Below are positions 8,158-14,963 of a stretch of 24,710 nucleotides of DNA, piece by piece (within the stretch, counting starts at the first letter, position 1; each line of letters starts with the position of its first letter). A model generated the notes under the pieces. The model saw only the letters and a list, made by a program, of their open reading frames with translations. It was not told the origin of the DNA and searched no databases. The translations under genes and the position numbers were made by a program. Origin of the DNA: DATMXS01 sp035561355 (GTDB taxonomy: Bacteria > Acidobacteriota > Terriglobia > Bryobacterales > Bryobacteraceae); the NCBI GenBank assembly GCA_035561355.1, contig DATMXS010000306.1:1-24710 (forward strand), read 5' to 3'.

Positions 8158-8453
8158 CAGGAACGATTGTACTATGCGGGTCCGAATGGTCCCTTGAAAA
8201 TACCGGGTGCGCCGGAGGCCCCAGGGCGGCGCCGATGTGGCGTAGCGCCACTTTGATTAAGATTCATACTTGCAACAAAACTCTTGGTTAACGGAGTTGT
8301 GGGCGCGCGACTCTGGTACTCTAAAATGCGTTCGTAGTCCCAGCCGAACTCGGCCCGAAGTCCAACTCCCTGCCTGGTAAAGCCGGTGGTTGAATTGAAA
8401 GGAGACCGCAACCGTCCGTCGCGCTTGGGCGTGCCTGCTCTGTTGCCTGTGGA
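8158..8453. promoter_or_regulatory. Divergent intergenic region between ggt and the radical SAM gene
   Basis: 296 bases with no gene, expected to carry promoters for both flanking genes. On the minus side, TACAAT at 8166-8171 is a good -10 match, 8 nt before the ggt ATG, but with no clear -35 at 16-18 bp. A perfect small hairpin, GTGGCG-TAG-CGCCAC, lies at 8237-8251. The middle (about 8250-8340) is AT-richer than its surroundings. On the plus side TAAAAT near 8322 could be a -10 for the radical SAM gene but lacks a convincing -35. A GAAAGGAGA string at 8397-8405 resembles a Shine-Dalgarno, yet no start codon is correctly spaced from it. Confidence 0.4.
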
Positions 8454-10019
8454 ATGAAGATCCTGTTATACAACCCCGACAATGGCGTGAGCCGGAATTT
8501 CATGCCGCATCTGTGGATGTTCCTGCTTCATGCGCTGACTCCTCCGGGACACGAGGTGATTCTCGTCGATGGGAACACCCATCCGATGACCGACGCGGAA
8601 CTGGTGCGGTTCGCACAGGACCAGAAGGTCGGCTTGGTTGGGATCGGCGCGATGACACGGATGATCGCGAAGGCGTACCGCGTTGCGGACGCACTGCGCG
8701 CGGCGGGCATTCGGGTGGTGATGGGCGGTCCGCACGTGACCGAATTGCCGGACGAGGCGCTCGGGCGTGACGACGGTGGCGTGCGCCATGCTGACGCGAT
8801 CGCGTTAGGGGAAGCGGACGAGACGTGGCCCCGTATTGTCGAGGACGCGGCGCGCGGCGCGTTGCAGGAAGTCTACACGCCGGGCGACAAGCCGACTCTT
8901 CAAGATTATCCGGCGATTCCGTGGGAGTCGCTGGACCTGGATCAGTTCAACCGTATCCCGGGCTTCTTCCGGAAGATCTTCGCGCACTACAACGTCGATT
9001 GGGAAACGTTCCACATCATCCCACTCGAATCAGGCCGCGGATGCCCGTACGGCTGCGAATTCTGCACGGTTACCGGGTTCTTTGGAGACTCGCTCCGCTA
9101 CCGCTCGAACGAGAGCGTGGTGGAGGAGCTGCTTCGGATCAAGGAGCGCTCGAAGCGAACAAAGGGAAAGATCGCGGTATTTTTCGTGGATGACAACTTC
9201 GCGATCAACGTGAAGCGCACGAAGAGCCTGCTACGGGACATCATCGCCGCGGGTGCCCAGATGGCGTGGGTGGGGCAGATCAGCGCGAACCTGCTGAAGG
9301 ATGAGGAACTGGTAGACCTCATCGCGGATTCAGGCGGTAAGTGGATCTTCATCGGCATGGAATCGGTGGACCCCGAGAGCTTGAAGAAAGTCAACAAGAG
9401 CTTCAACAAGCCGAGCGAGTACGGCGCTGTCCTGGAGCGGCTGGCGCGGCGCAATGTCTACGCGATCACATCGTTCATCTTCGGGCTCGACAACGACACG
9501 ACGGGCGTGGCTGACCGGACGCTCGCAGAGTTGAAGCAGTGGCCGCCGGTGCTGCCGGTTTTCGGGCAGATCACGCCTTATCCGTCAACGCCTTTGTACG
9601 AGCGCTTGAAGAAGGAAGGGCGGCTGACGCGGCCGAAGCACTGGCTGGACTTCGCGGCGTTCCGCATGGCGCACACGCCGGAGCGCATGAAGGTGGAAGA
9701 GGTTGAAGCCGAGGTGCGGCGCGCGTGGACGGAATCATATAGCCCGGAAGCGACGCGCAGTGCGCTTCACTGGCTGCGGAACGACCCGGTACCGTTCCGA
9801 ATTAGCCACTTCGTCTCGCGCCTGTTTTTCCGCGGCATCTATTTCCCGCCGAAGGGCGTGCCGGGGTGGTTGAAATTGATCTTCCAGAACCGTGGGGCGA
9901 TCGCGGAACTGGTGCAGGCGTCGTTCAAGAACTGGCATGGGTCGGGCGGGCGCCGTCGATCGTTAAAATTCGAGGGCGGCTCCACATCGCGTCCTGACCC
10001 CGCTGACACGGGCAGCTAA
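8454..10019 (+). CDS. B12-binding domain-containing radical SAM protein
   Basis: 521-residue protein with two domains. Residues about 1-140 form a Rossmann-like cobalamin-binding domain (MKILLYNPDN start, VGIGAMTRM, VVMGGPHVTELP, DAIALGEADETWP) of the kind in BchE/HpnJ-like enzymes; the classical DxHxxG cobalamin histidine motif is not evident, as is usual for this group. The radical SAM core follows, with the 4Fe-4S cluster cysteines C197, C201 and C204 in GRGCPYGCEFC, then FVDDNFAIN, FIGMESVDPESLKKVNK and FIFGLDNDT. The C-terminal 120 residues are basic and aromatic-rich. Such proteins typically methylate or rearrange unactivated carbons (hopanoid, bacteriochlorophyll or natural-product targets); the substrate cannot be read here. 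It stands alone, divergent from ggt. The ATG at 8454 is the only sensible start although its Shine-Dalgarno is poor. Confidence 0.9.
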   Translation: MKILLYNPDNGVSRNFMPHLWMFLLHALTPPGHEVILVDGNTHPMTDAELVRFAQDQKVGLVGIGAMTRMIAKAYRVADALRAAGIRVVMGGPHVTELPDEALGRDDGGVRHADAIALGEADETWPRIVEDAARGALQEVYTPGDKPTLQDYPAIPWESLDLDQFNRIPGFFRKIFAHYNVDWETFHIIPLESGRGCPYGCEFCTVTGFFGDSLRYRSNESVVEELLRIKERSKRTKGKIAVFFVDDNFAINVKRTKSLLRDIIAAGAQMAWVGQISANLLKDEELVDLIADSGGKWIFIGMESVDPESLKKVNKSFNKPSEYGAVLERLARRNVYAITSFIFGLDNDTTGVADRTLAELKQWPPVLPVFGQITPYPSTPLYERLKKEGRLTRPKHWLDFAAFRMAHTPERMKVEEVEAEVRRAWTESYSPEATRSALHWLRNDPVPFRISHFVSRLFFRGIYFPPKGVPGWLKLIFQNRGAIAELVQASFKNWHGSGGRRRSLKFEGGSTSRPDPADTGS

Positions 10020-10043
10020 CGATCCGCTCAACTCCCGAAACGC

Positions 10044-10077
10044 AAAAATGGCCGCGACCCACAGGGGGCCGCGGCCA
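10044..10077 (-). terminator. Rho-independent terminator for the glycine-zipper gene
   Basis: Read on the minus strand: TGGCCGCGGCCC-CCTGT-GGGTCGCGGCCA followed at once by TTTTT. This is a 12-bp stem with one G-T pair, a 5-nt loop and a U-run, 26 nt after the stop codon at 10104. On the plus strand there is no T-run after the stem, so it is directional, although it may also slow transcripts leaving the radical SAM gene. Confidence 0.85.
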
Positions 10078-10103
10078 CTCAAGATGCCGGTCTATGTGCC
10101 GGC

Positions 10104-10583
10104 TTAATAACTCATGACCGTTTTCGGCTTCGCCGTCATGCGGTCGTAAATCAAACCTGCCGCGCCGCCCGAAAGTGCGCCGATCGCAGCGCCTTTCTTC
10201 CCGCCCGCGAGAGCGCCGATCGCTGCGCCCGCACCTGCACTGCCCGCTACGATAGCGACGGAGTGCGTCACGGGACGTTGCTTACGCACCGTCATGGCTG
10301 CCGGCCGTGCGGCCGAGTACGTGCGCTGCTGGACCGCCCGAGGCCGCTGGGCGCGAGCCACGGGTGCCGGAGCCGAGGTGTAAACCGGGGCTGTTCCCGC
10401 AAACTGTTGCACCGGCGCGCCGGCCTGCTGCTGCGCTAACTCAGGCGCGAACCCGGGCGTGTTGTAGCCCGCCGCCATTAGTTGGTTCCCCATCGGCTGC
10501 GCGGGTCCCGAGGTGCGCATCCACCCCGCCACTGCAACCGCTGAGAGTAACGAAAATGCCGCTATCAAAGCACCCTGTTTCAC
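10104..10583 (-). CDS. Membrane-anchored glycine-zipper protein
   Basis: 159-residue protein of unknown function. It begins VKQGALIAAFSLLSAVAVAGWM, an uncleaved signal anchor or signal peptide, continues with a Pro/Ala/Gln-rich low-complexity linker (about 20-105), and ends in a glycine-zipper segment, with VAGSAGAGAAIGALAGG, then AAIGALSGGAAGLIYDRM. The GxxxG-type repeats predict helix packing in or at a membrane; similar modules occur in small envelope proteins of the YMGG/17-kDa-antigen kind. I place the start at the GTG at 10583 because AGGGAGG lies 6 nt upstream; the frame stays open to 10712, but that extension adds hydrophilic sequence in front of the anchor. It is divergent from the ECF sigma operon with about 160 bases shared between them, and its transcript ends at a strong terminator. 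Confidence 0.75.
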   Translation of the reverse strand: MKQGALIAAFSLLSAVAVAGWMRTSGPAQPMGNQLMAAGYNTPGFAPELAQQQAGAPVQQFAGTAPVYTSAPAPVARAQRPRAVQQRTYSAARPAAMTVRKQRPVTHSVAIVAGSAGAGAAIGALAGGKKGAAIGALSGGAAGLIYDRMTAKPKTVMSY

Positions 10584-10712
10584 GTTCTGCCTCCCTGTGA
10601 GTTTCCTGCGTACCGCTCCTTGCGGGCCGCTGCGGAACTTGTTCGCTTCTGGTCCAAAAGACGTCGCTCCGCGGACTCGGGTTGCGCCGGATCCATTAAC
10701 AGCTTCAATCAT

Positions 10713-10740
10713 TTAGGGGTGGTTCAAAAGAATCACCTAA
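10713..10740. promoter_or_regulatory. Dyad / candidate operator upstream of the ECF sigma operon
   Basis: GGTGGTTC (10718-10725), AAAA, GAATCACC (10730-10737) form an inverted repeat with 7 of 8 positions paired. The outer bases TTAGG and CCTAA extend the symmetry with a small bulge. It sits in the region shared by the glycine-zipper gene and the sigma gene, immediately before the possible GTG start at 10742 and about 32 nt before the ATG at 10772. It could be a regulator binding site or an mRNA hairpin; no U-run follows. Confidence 0.4.
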
Positions 10741-10771
10741 CGTGGTGGAAATCAGCCAGTCTAATAGCTGG

Positions 10772-11347
10772 ATGCACACGGACGAGGCAGCCGCCATTGA
10801 GATGGCGCGCGCGGGAGACCGCGACGCGTTCCGCACCCTTGTAGAGCAGCACGGCCGCAATGTCTTCCGGGTTGCATGGCGCCTTACCGGAAACGAGCAG
10901 GACGCCGAGGACATGGTGCAGGAAACGTTCCTTAAGGCATACCGGCAGATCGCGAAGTTCGACGGCCGGGCGCAGTTTGCGACATGGATCACGCGCATCG
11001 CGGTCAACTGCTCGCTCGATCTGCTCAGGGCACGGCAGCGGAGGGGGGAAGCGGTGGAGATCAACGAAAGCATAGAGCGCTCGCCGGGGGTCAGCCCGGA
11101 ACAGGAACTGTTGAGCAAACAGATCGGGGCGCGGCTTCAATTTGCCTTGGGCAAGCTTTCGCCGGCGGAACGCGCGGCGTTCATCCTGCGGCACTACGAA
11201 GGTGCGCCGATCGAGGAGATCGCGCGCACGCTGGCCAAACCGGCGGGCGCGACGCGGCACTGCATCTTCCGGGCGGTGCAGAAGTTGCGGGAGGCGCTCG
11301 CGCCGTTCGCATCGCCGGCCCGGGCGTGCGGGAGGCCCGAAGCATGA
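10772..11347 (+). CDS. ECF-subfamily RNA polymerase sigma factor
   Basis: 191-residue extracytoplasmic-function sigma factor. Sigma region 2 is clear: AGDRDAFRTLVEQHGRNVFR, then TGNEQDAEDMVQETFLKAYR (core-binding 2.2 and -10 recognition) and FATWITRIAVNCSLDLLRAR. After a short linker, region 4 spans LGKLSPAERAAFILRHYEG to IFRAVQKLREAL, the -35-binding helix-turn-helix. I prefer the ATG at 10772 because relatives as I recall them begin close to DEAAAI; an in-frame GTG at 10742 would add ten residues. Neither has a good Shine-Dalgarno. The stop TGA overlaps the start of the anti-sigma gene (ATGA), so the two are translationally coupled, which is standard for a sigma factor and its inhibitor. 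Target promoters cannot be inferred. Confidence 0.92.
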   Translation: MHTDEAAAIEMARAGDRDAFRTLVEQHGRNVFRVAWRLTGNEQDAEDMVQETFLKAYRQIAKFDGRAQFATWITRIAVNCSLDLLRARQRRGEAVEINESIERSPGVSPEQELLSKQIGARLQFALGKLSPAERAAFILRHYEGAPIEEIARTLAKPAGATRHCIFRAVQKLREALAPFASPARACGRPEA

Positions 11348-12057
11348 AACACCTCAGCGAGGAACAACTCGTGTCTGCGTTTTACGGCGAATACAGCCGG
11401 GAGCACATGGCCGAATGCGAAGAGTGCCGCTCCGCGTATGAACGCATCGAAGCAGCGCTGGCGCAGGTGGATGCGCTGGAGCCGCCCGCGCGCGGCGAGG
11501 GTTACGGGCGCGAAGTGTGGGCCAGGATCGAGCCGAAGCTCCCAGAACGCTTGCGCTGGGAATGGTTGTGGGGATGGCGGCGGTGGGCGGCGGCAGCGGC
11601 CATGGCGACGCTGGTAGTTCTTGCATTCGTTGCGGGGCGCTTCTGGCCCGCGCAGCAGGCGGGTGCGATAGCGCCGCAGCCTATTACGGCGCAGACGCGT
11701 GAGCGGGTCTTGATGGTCGCATTGGGCGATCACCTGGATCGTTCGCAAATGGTCCTGTTGGAATTGGTGAACGCGCGGTCCGCGGACGAGGTGGACATCA
11801 CTGCGGAGCAGCAGCGCGCGGACGACCTGGTAGCGACGAACCGCCTCTATCGCCAGACAGCAGCGGGAGCAGGGGAAGCCGGGCTCGCCTCCGTGCTCGA
11901 GGACCTGGAGCGAGCGCTGCTCGATATTGCGCGTTCGCCCTCACGGCTGTCCTCGCGGGAGTTTGAAGACTTGCGGCGCCGCATCGAGGCGCAGGGAATT
12001 GTGTTCAAGGTACGGGTAATCGATTCGGACTTACAGACAAGGAGCAGCGCATTATGA
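11344..12057 (+). CDS. Transmembrane zinc-type anti-sigma factor
   Basis: 237-residue protein. The short cytoplasmic N-terminus carries the zinc-associated anti-sigma (ZAS) motif H-x3-C-x2-C as H21, C25 and C28 in EHMAECEECRS. One membrane helix follows at about 81-101 (WAAAAAMATLVVLAFVAGRF). The 135-residue C-terminal part should be outside the cytoplasmic membrane and looks entirely helical, with heptad-like spacing (LLELVNARSADEV, LASVLEDLERALLDIA) and no known sensor domain that I recognise. The protein most likely holds the ECF factor encoded just upstream at the membrane until a periplasmic signal arrives. ATGA overlaps join it both to the sigma gene before it and to the HEAT-repeat gene after it. 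The role rests on the ZAS motif, topology and context. Confidence 0.88.
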   Translation: MKHLSEEQLVSAFYGEYSREHMAECEECRSAYERIEAALAQVDALEPPARGEGYGREVWARIEPKLPERLRWEWLWGWRRWAAAAAMATLVVLAFVAGRFWPAQQAGAIAPQPITAQTRERVLMVALGDHLDRSQMVLLELVNARSADEVDITAEQQRADDLVATNRLYRQTAAGAGEAGLASVLEDLERALLDIARSPSRLSSREFEDLRRRIEAQGIVFKVRVIDSDLQTRSSAL

Positions 12058-13034
12058 GATGCGTTTTGATGATCTACGTGTTGGCGATCTCGGCGTTTGC
12101 GTTCGAGCCGGACGCGCAGGAGCGTGCGCGCGAGGCGGAGCGTGCGGCAGAACGTGCAGCTCGCAGCGCGGAACGCGCGGAGCAGAGTGCCGATCGTGCA
12201 TATGAGCGTGCCGCGCGGGCCCTCGATAAGCGCCAGTGGGACGAGGCGGCGAAGGCTTTCGGTGAAGTGCCGCGGACCAGCCCGCGCGCTGATGGTGCCC
12301 TCTATTGGGCGGCGTATGCCGAGAACAAAGTGGGCCGGCGCGCGGAAGCGCTGGGCAGGCTGAGCGAACTCGAGAAGTCGTTTCCGAACAGCCGGTGGGT
12401 AAATGACGCAAAGGCGCTCGCGATCGAGATCCGGCAAGCGCAAGGCCAACCGGCGAAGCCGGAATCCGAGGACGACGAAGAGTTGAAGCTGATGGCGCTC
12501 AATGGGCTGATGCGGGCCGATCCGGAACGCGCCGTGCCGATGCTGGAACGCGTGCTAGCCGGTACGCATTCGCCGCAACTGAAGGAGCGCGCGATGTTCG
12601 TGCTCATTCAGAGCGGTTCGCCGAAGGCCAGGGAGATCGTATTGAACACGGCCCGGGGGAAGGTCGGCAATCCGGATCTGCAATTGAAGGCGATTCAGTA
12701 TCTGGGTGTGTTCCGCACCAAGGACAGCATGGCCGCGCTCTCCGACATTGCCAAAACGGAAAAGAACCCGGAGATGCAGGCCAAGGCTATCGAGATGCTC
12801 GGGATCATGGGCCCGGAGGCAGCGCCGGAACTGAAGGCGATCTATGCTGCGAACCCGGACAAGCGCGCCAAGCGGGCTGCACTGCGCGGACTGTTCATCC
12901 AGCACAACGCGGCTGCCATCGTCGAGATCGCACGTAAGGAAACGGATCCCGAACTTAAACGGGAGGCGGTGCAGCAGCTATCGGTCATGAAGTCGAAGGA
13001 AGCCAGCGATTACATGATGGAGATCCTGAAATGA
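12054..13034 (+). CDS. Exported coiled-coil / TPR / HEAT-repeat protein
   Basis: 326-residue protein, third in the sigma operon. A short signal peptide (MRCVLMIYVLAISAFA) leads into a charged Ala/Arg/Glu helix at about 18-58 built of repeated AERA-like units, a likely coiled coil. Residues 59-128 resemble a tol-pal/YbgF-type TPR pair (WDEAAKAFGEV, ALYWAAYAENKVGRRAEAL, FPNSRWVNDAKAL). From about 145 to the end are HEAT-like helical repeats with signatures at LKERAMFVLIQSG, LQLKAIQYLG, MQAKAIEMLG, RAKRAALRGL and LKREAVQQLS. No catalytic motif is seen, so it is probably a periplasmic scaffold or binding protein. Its start and stop both form ATGA overlaps with the neighbours. A role in signalling to, or as a target of, the upstream sigma/anti-sigma pair is inferred from this coupling only. 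Confidence 0.85.
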   Translation: MRCVLMIYVLAISAFAFEPDAQERAREAERAAERAARSAERAEQSADRAYERAARALDKRQWDEAAKAFGEVPRTSPRADGALYWAAYAENKVGRRAEALGRLSELEKSFPNSRWVNDAKALAIEIRQAQGQPAKPESEDDEELKLMALNGLMRADPERAVPMLERVLAGTHSPQLKERAMFVLIQSGSPKAREIVLNTARGKVGNPDLQLKAIQYLGVFRTKDSMAALSDIAKTEKNPEMQAKAIEMLGIMGPEAAPELKAIYAANPDKRAKRAALRGLFIQHNAAAIVEIARKETDPELKREAVQQLSVMKSKEASDYMMEILK

Positions 13035-14206
13035 AGAGCACTCTGTTGATTCTGGCGGTGGCAGCGTTGCCGCTCGCCGCGCAGCACCGCATCACGAATG
13101 GCGATGTGAAAACTCGCGCGGCCACGAACGTCGCGCAGGATGTCAAGACGCTCGGCTCGGCAGCCACGCCGGTCTGGATCGCGTACACCGTGCCTTCGGT
13201 CGGCGGGAGCCACTGCGAAGGCCGGGCGACGCTCGAGGACGGCCGTGGGAGCACGCGGCAGGAGAACAAGCAGGAGTCGACGAACCTGCTTGTGTTCCTG
13301 CGCGCGGAAAATGGCAATGTGACGCGGATTCGGGCGTGGGGCGAGGGTTGTGAGATCGACGCGGGCGGCCGGACCGTGCATCTGTTGACGGGCGTGGGCA
13401 CCGCGGACAGCATCGCGCTGATGTCTTCGTACGCGACCGGCGCCGAGCGCAAGATGAGCGACGCAGCCGTGTTCGTGATCGCGCAGCACAAAGGCCCGGA
13501 GGCGGATGCAGCGCTGGCGCGGTTAACGGAGCCTTCACAGGCGGAGGGCCTCAGAGAACGCGCGGTGTTTTGGCTGGGTGCGTCGCGCGGCCGTCCGGGG
13601 TACGAGCGGCTCCGGACCATCGTGCGTGAGGATCCGAGCAGTCATATTCGCGAAAAGGCAGTTTTCGCGCTGCACGTCAGCAAAGAGCCGCAGGCGGCGG
13701 ACGCCCTGGTTGAGCTCGCAAGAGGCGACAAGGATCCGCACGTTCGCGGCCAGGCACTGTTCTGGCTGGGCCAGGGCGATGACAAGCGGGCCATGACGGC
13801 GCTGAGCTATGCGGCGGAGAACGATCCGGATCGCGAGGTGCGGAAGAAGGCTGTATTCGCGCTGAGCCAGTTAAAGAGCGACGCCGGGTTGACCAAGCTG
13901 ATCGAGCTTGCAAAGACGGCGAAGGACTCGGAGGTTCGCGGGCAGGCGATCTTCTGGCTTGGGCAGAAGGCGCAGAAGAAGGCGGTGGCCACGCTGTCGG
14001 ATGTTGCTGAGAACGATCCCGACACTGACGTGAAGAAGAAAGCCGTGTTCGCGATCAGCCAGTTGCCTAAAGACGATGGCGTGCCGAAGCTGATCGAGTT
14101 GGCACGGACTAACAAGAACGGCGAAGTGCGCAAGCAGGCGATCTTCTGGCTCGGGCAGTCGGAGGATCCGCGCGCGATCGATTATTTCGAATCGCTGCTG
14201 AAGTAA
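13031..14206 (+). CDS. Exported HEAT-repeat protein with alternating 32-residue repeats
   Basis: 391-residue protein, last gene of the sigma operon. A signal peptide (MKSTLLILAVAALPLAAQ) precedes a beta-rich domain (about 40-130) with the only two cysteines, C62 and C107, which could form a disulfide in the periplasm. Residues about 140-391 are HEAT repeats. A conserved phenylalanine recurs at 180, 212, 244, 276, 308, 340 and 372, every 32 residues without exception. The residue after it alternates W, A, W, A, W, A, W, in the motifs FWLGQ and FALSQ. The repeats are basic on one helix (VRGQA, VRKKA) and acidic in the loops (ENDPD, TAKDSE). The fold should be a regular solenoid suited to protein binding. 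No enzyme motif is seen and I cannot name the partner. The ATG overlaps the previous stop (ATGA). Confidence 0.87.
   Translation: MKSTLLILAVAALPLAAQHRITNGDVKTRAATNVAQDVKTLGSAATPVWIAYTVPSVGGSHCEGRATLEDGRGSTRQENKQESTNLLVFLRAENGNVTRIRAWGEGCEIDAGGRTVHLLTGVGTADSIALMSSYATGAERKMSDAAVFVIAQHKGPEADAALARLTEPSQAEGLRERAVFWLGASRGRPGYERLRTIVREDPSSHIREKAVFALHVSKEPQAADALVELARGDKDPHVRGQALFWLGQGDDKRAMTALSYAAENDPDREVRKKAVFALSQLKSDAGLTKLIELAKTAKDSEVRGQAIFWLGQKAQKKAVATLSDVAENDPDTDVKKKAVFAISQLPKDDGVPKLIELARTNKNGEVRKQAIFWLGQSEDPRAIDYFESLLK
13550..14160 (+). repeat. Seven tandem HEAT-encoding units of 96 bp
   Basis: The codon for the conserved repeat phenylalanine falls at 13568, 13664, 13760, 13856, 13952, 14048 and 14144, an exact 96-bp period. 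Because odd and even units differ (FWLG versus FAL), the real unit of duplication appears to be 192 bp. The last two odd units are nearly identical in DNA (CAGGCGATCTTCTGGCT occurs at about 13944 and again at about 14136), suggesting recent duplication or gene conversion. Confidence 0.75.
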
Positions 14207-14221
14207 GTAAGCGCTGGAGGC

Positions 14222-14252
14222 GCGTTCGCGCCGTACAAAGCGACGCGAACGC
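14222..14252. terminator. Hairpin between convergent genes
   Basis: GCGTTCGCG (14222-14230) and CGCGAACGC (14244-14252) are perfect 9-bp arms with a 13-nt loop. It lies 15 nt after the HEAT gene stop and 20 nt past the stop of the convergent SnoaL-like gene, so it could end both transcripts. There is no U-run on either side, so it is only a candidate terminator or RNA 3'-end stabiliser. Confidence 0.45.
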
Positions 14253-14272
14253 ACTTCAGGCGAGCCCGCCGG

Positions 14273-14713
14273 TTACCCCGCTGTCCTCGTTTTCGCCTGC
14301 GACGGCCGGGCGGGAACTACGCCGAGTTGCTCGAGAAGCGAATACTGGTCCGTGGCAACGAACTCCTCGACGGTCTTGCCGCTCATTCTTTTCACTAGCG
14401 TCATGCCCGTCTGAGTCACCTTTCGTCCCGTCGGCGCGATGCCTTGAAAGTCTCCCTGATGCGTGCCCGTCCAAGTCCAGCGGACGGCGAGTTTGTCGCC
14501 TTCGGTGATGACCTCATCCAGGTTCAATCGGAAATCGGGAAACGCGTTCCGGATTTCATTGATGTACCCGAACAGCTCTTCGTGGCCTTGGAGCGGCTGC
14601 GCCAGCGTGGTGCTGTGAAAAACGAAATCGTCGGCGTAGACGTCGCTGGCTCCCTGCGGATCGCCCTTGTTCCAGAATTGTTTCACTCGATCCAGGGTGT
14701 CTCTGATTTCCAT
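14273..14713 (-). CDS. SnoaL-like / ester cyclase family protein
   Basis: 146-residue protein of the NTF2-like fold, SnoaL-type polyketide cyclase branch. Visible features: an N-terminal helix (DTLDRVKQFWNKGD), YADDFVFHSTTLAQPLQGHEELFGYINEIRNAFPDF, then RLNLDEVITEGDKLAVRWTWTGTHQGDFQGIAPTGRKVTQTG, which is the characteristic core pattern of this family (R-W-x-x-x-G-T-H-x-G-x-F-x-G-I/x-P-T-G). The family includes true cyclases, but most members are uncharacterised and the substrate cannot be inferred. Length is typical. The start at 14713 is firmly supported by AGGAGG 5 nt upstream and by a plausible sigma-70 promoter at 14744-14772. Confidence 0.85.
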   Translation of the reverse strand: MEIRDTLDRVKQFWNKGDPQGASDVYADDFVFHSTTLAQPLQGHEELFGYINEIRNAFPDFRLNLDEVITEGDKLAVRWTWTGTHQGDFQGIAPTGRKVTQTGMTLVKRMSGKTVEEFVATDQYSLLEQLGVVPARPSQAKTRTAG

Positions 14714-14743
14714 TGAGGCCTCCTCTGCAGTCTTGCTGAAGCC

Positions 14744-14772
14744 AGATTACGGCTCGCATGCCGTCGCGTCAA
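14744..14772 (-). promoter_or_regulatory. Sigma-70-type promoter for the SnoaL-like gene
   Basis: On the minus strand TTGACG (-35, at 14767-14772), a 17-bp spacer and TAATCT (-10, at 14744-14749) precede the gene by about 30 nt, with a start of transcription near 14737. The -35 is a 5 of 6 match; the -10 is weaker. A second TTGACA occurs about 50 bp further upstream without a good -10. Confidence 0.45.
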
Positions 14773-14963
14773 ATGCGGCGCGAATCAGACCCGGTTGTCC
14801 TCTTTGCAAGCAGAGCGGCACACGCAATACCGCTGTCAACCATTCGCTTTTTTGCAGGGGCTTAATGAACTCGGCGCGCCCCTAGAAAAGCACGGAAGAA
14901 GACGCGTTTTCTGAACCCGCTTACTGCCGTGCGCGGCTCATGCGGTGCGGGTTGTGTCACCGC

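Noticed and set aside
6883..8256. 457-codon plus-strand open frame opposite ggt
   Set aside because: The minus strand encodes a complete gamma-glutamyltransferase with all motifs; the antisense frame is a by-product of codon bias.
8397..8457. Possible leader mini-gene (GTG at 8431, eight codons, stop overlapping the radical SAM ATG)
   Set aside because: The Shine-Dalgarno-like GAAAGGAGA is about 25 nt from the GTG, too far to drive it, and such a short frame is expected by chance.
10632..10660. GGAACTT followed by GTC upstream of the ECF sigma gene, resembling an ECF autoregulated promoter
   Set aside because: The spacing from GGAAC to the first GTC is about 13 and to the second about 24, whereas ECF promoters usually have about 16-18, so the match is not convincing.
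14714..14963. 250-base gap between the SnoaL-like gene and truA, examined for a tRNA or small RNA
   Set aside because: No cloverleaf, conserved TTC loop or CCA end was found on either strand; beyond the promoter at 14744-14772 I see nothing specific.
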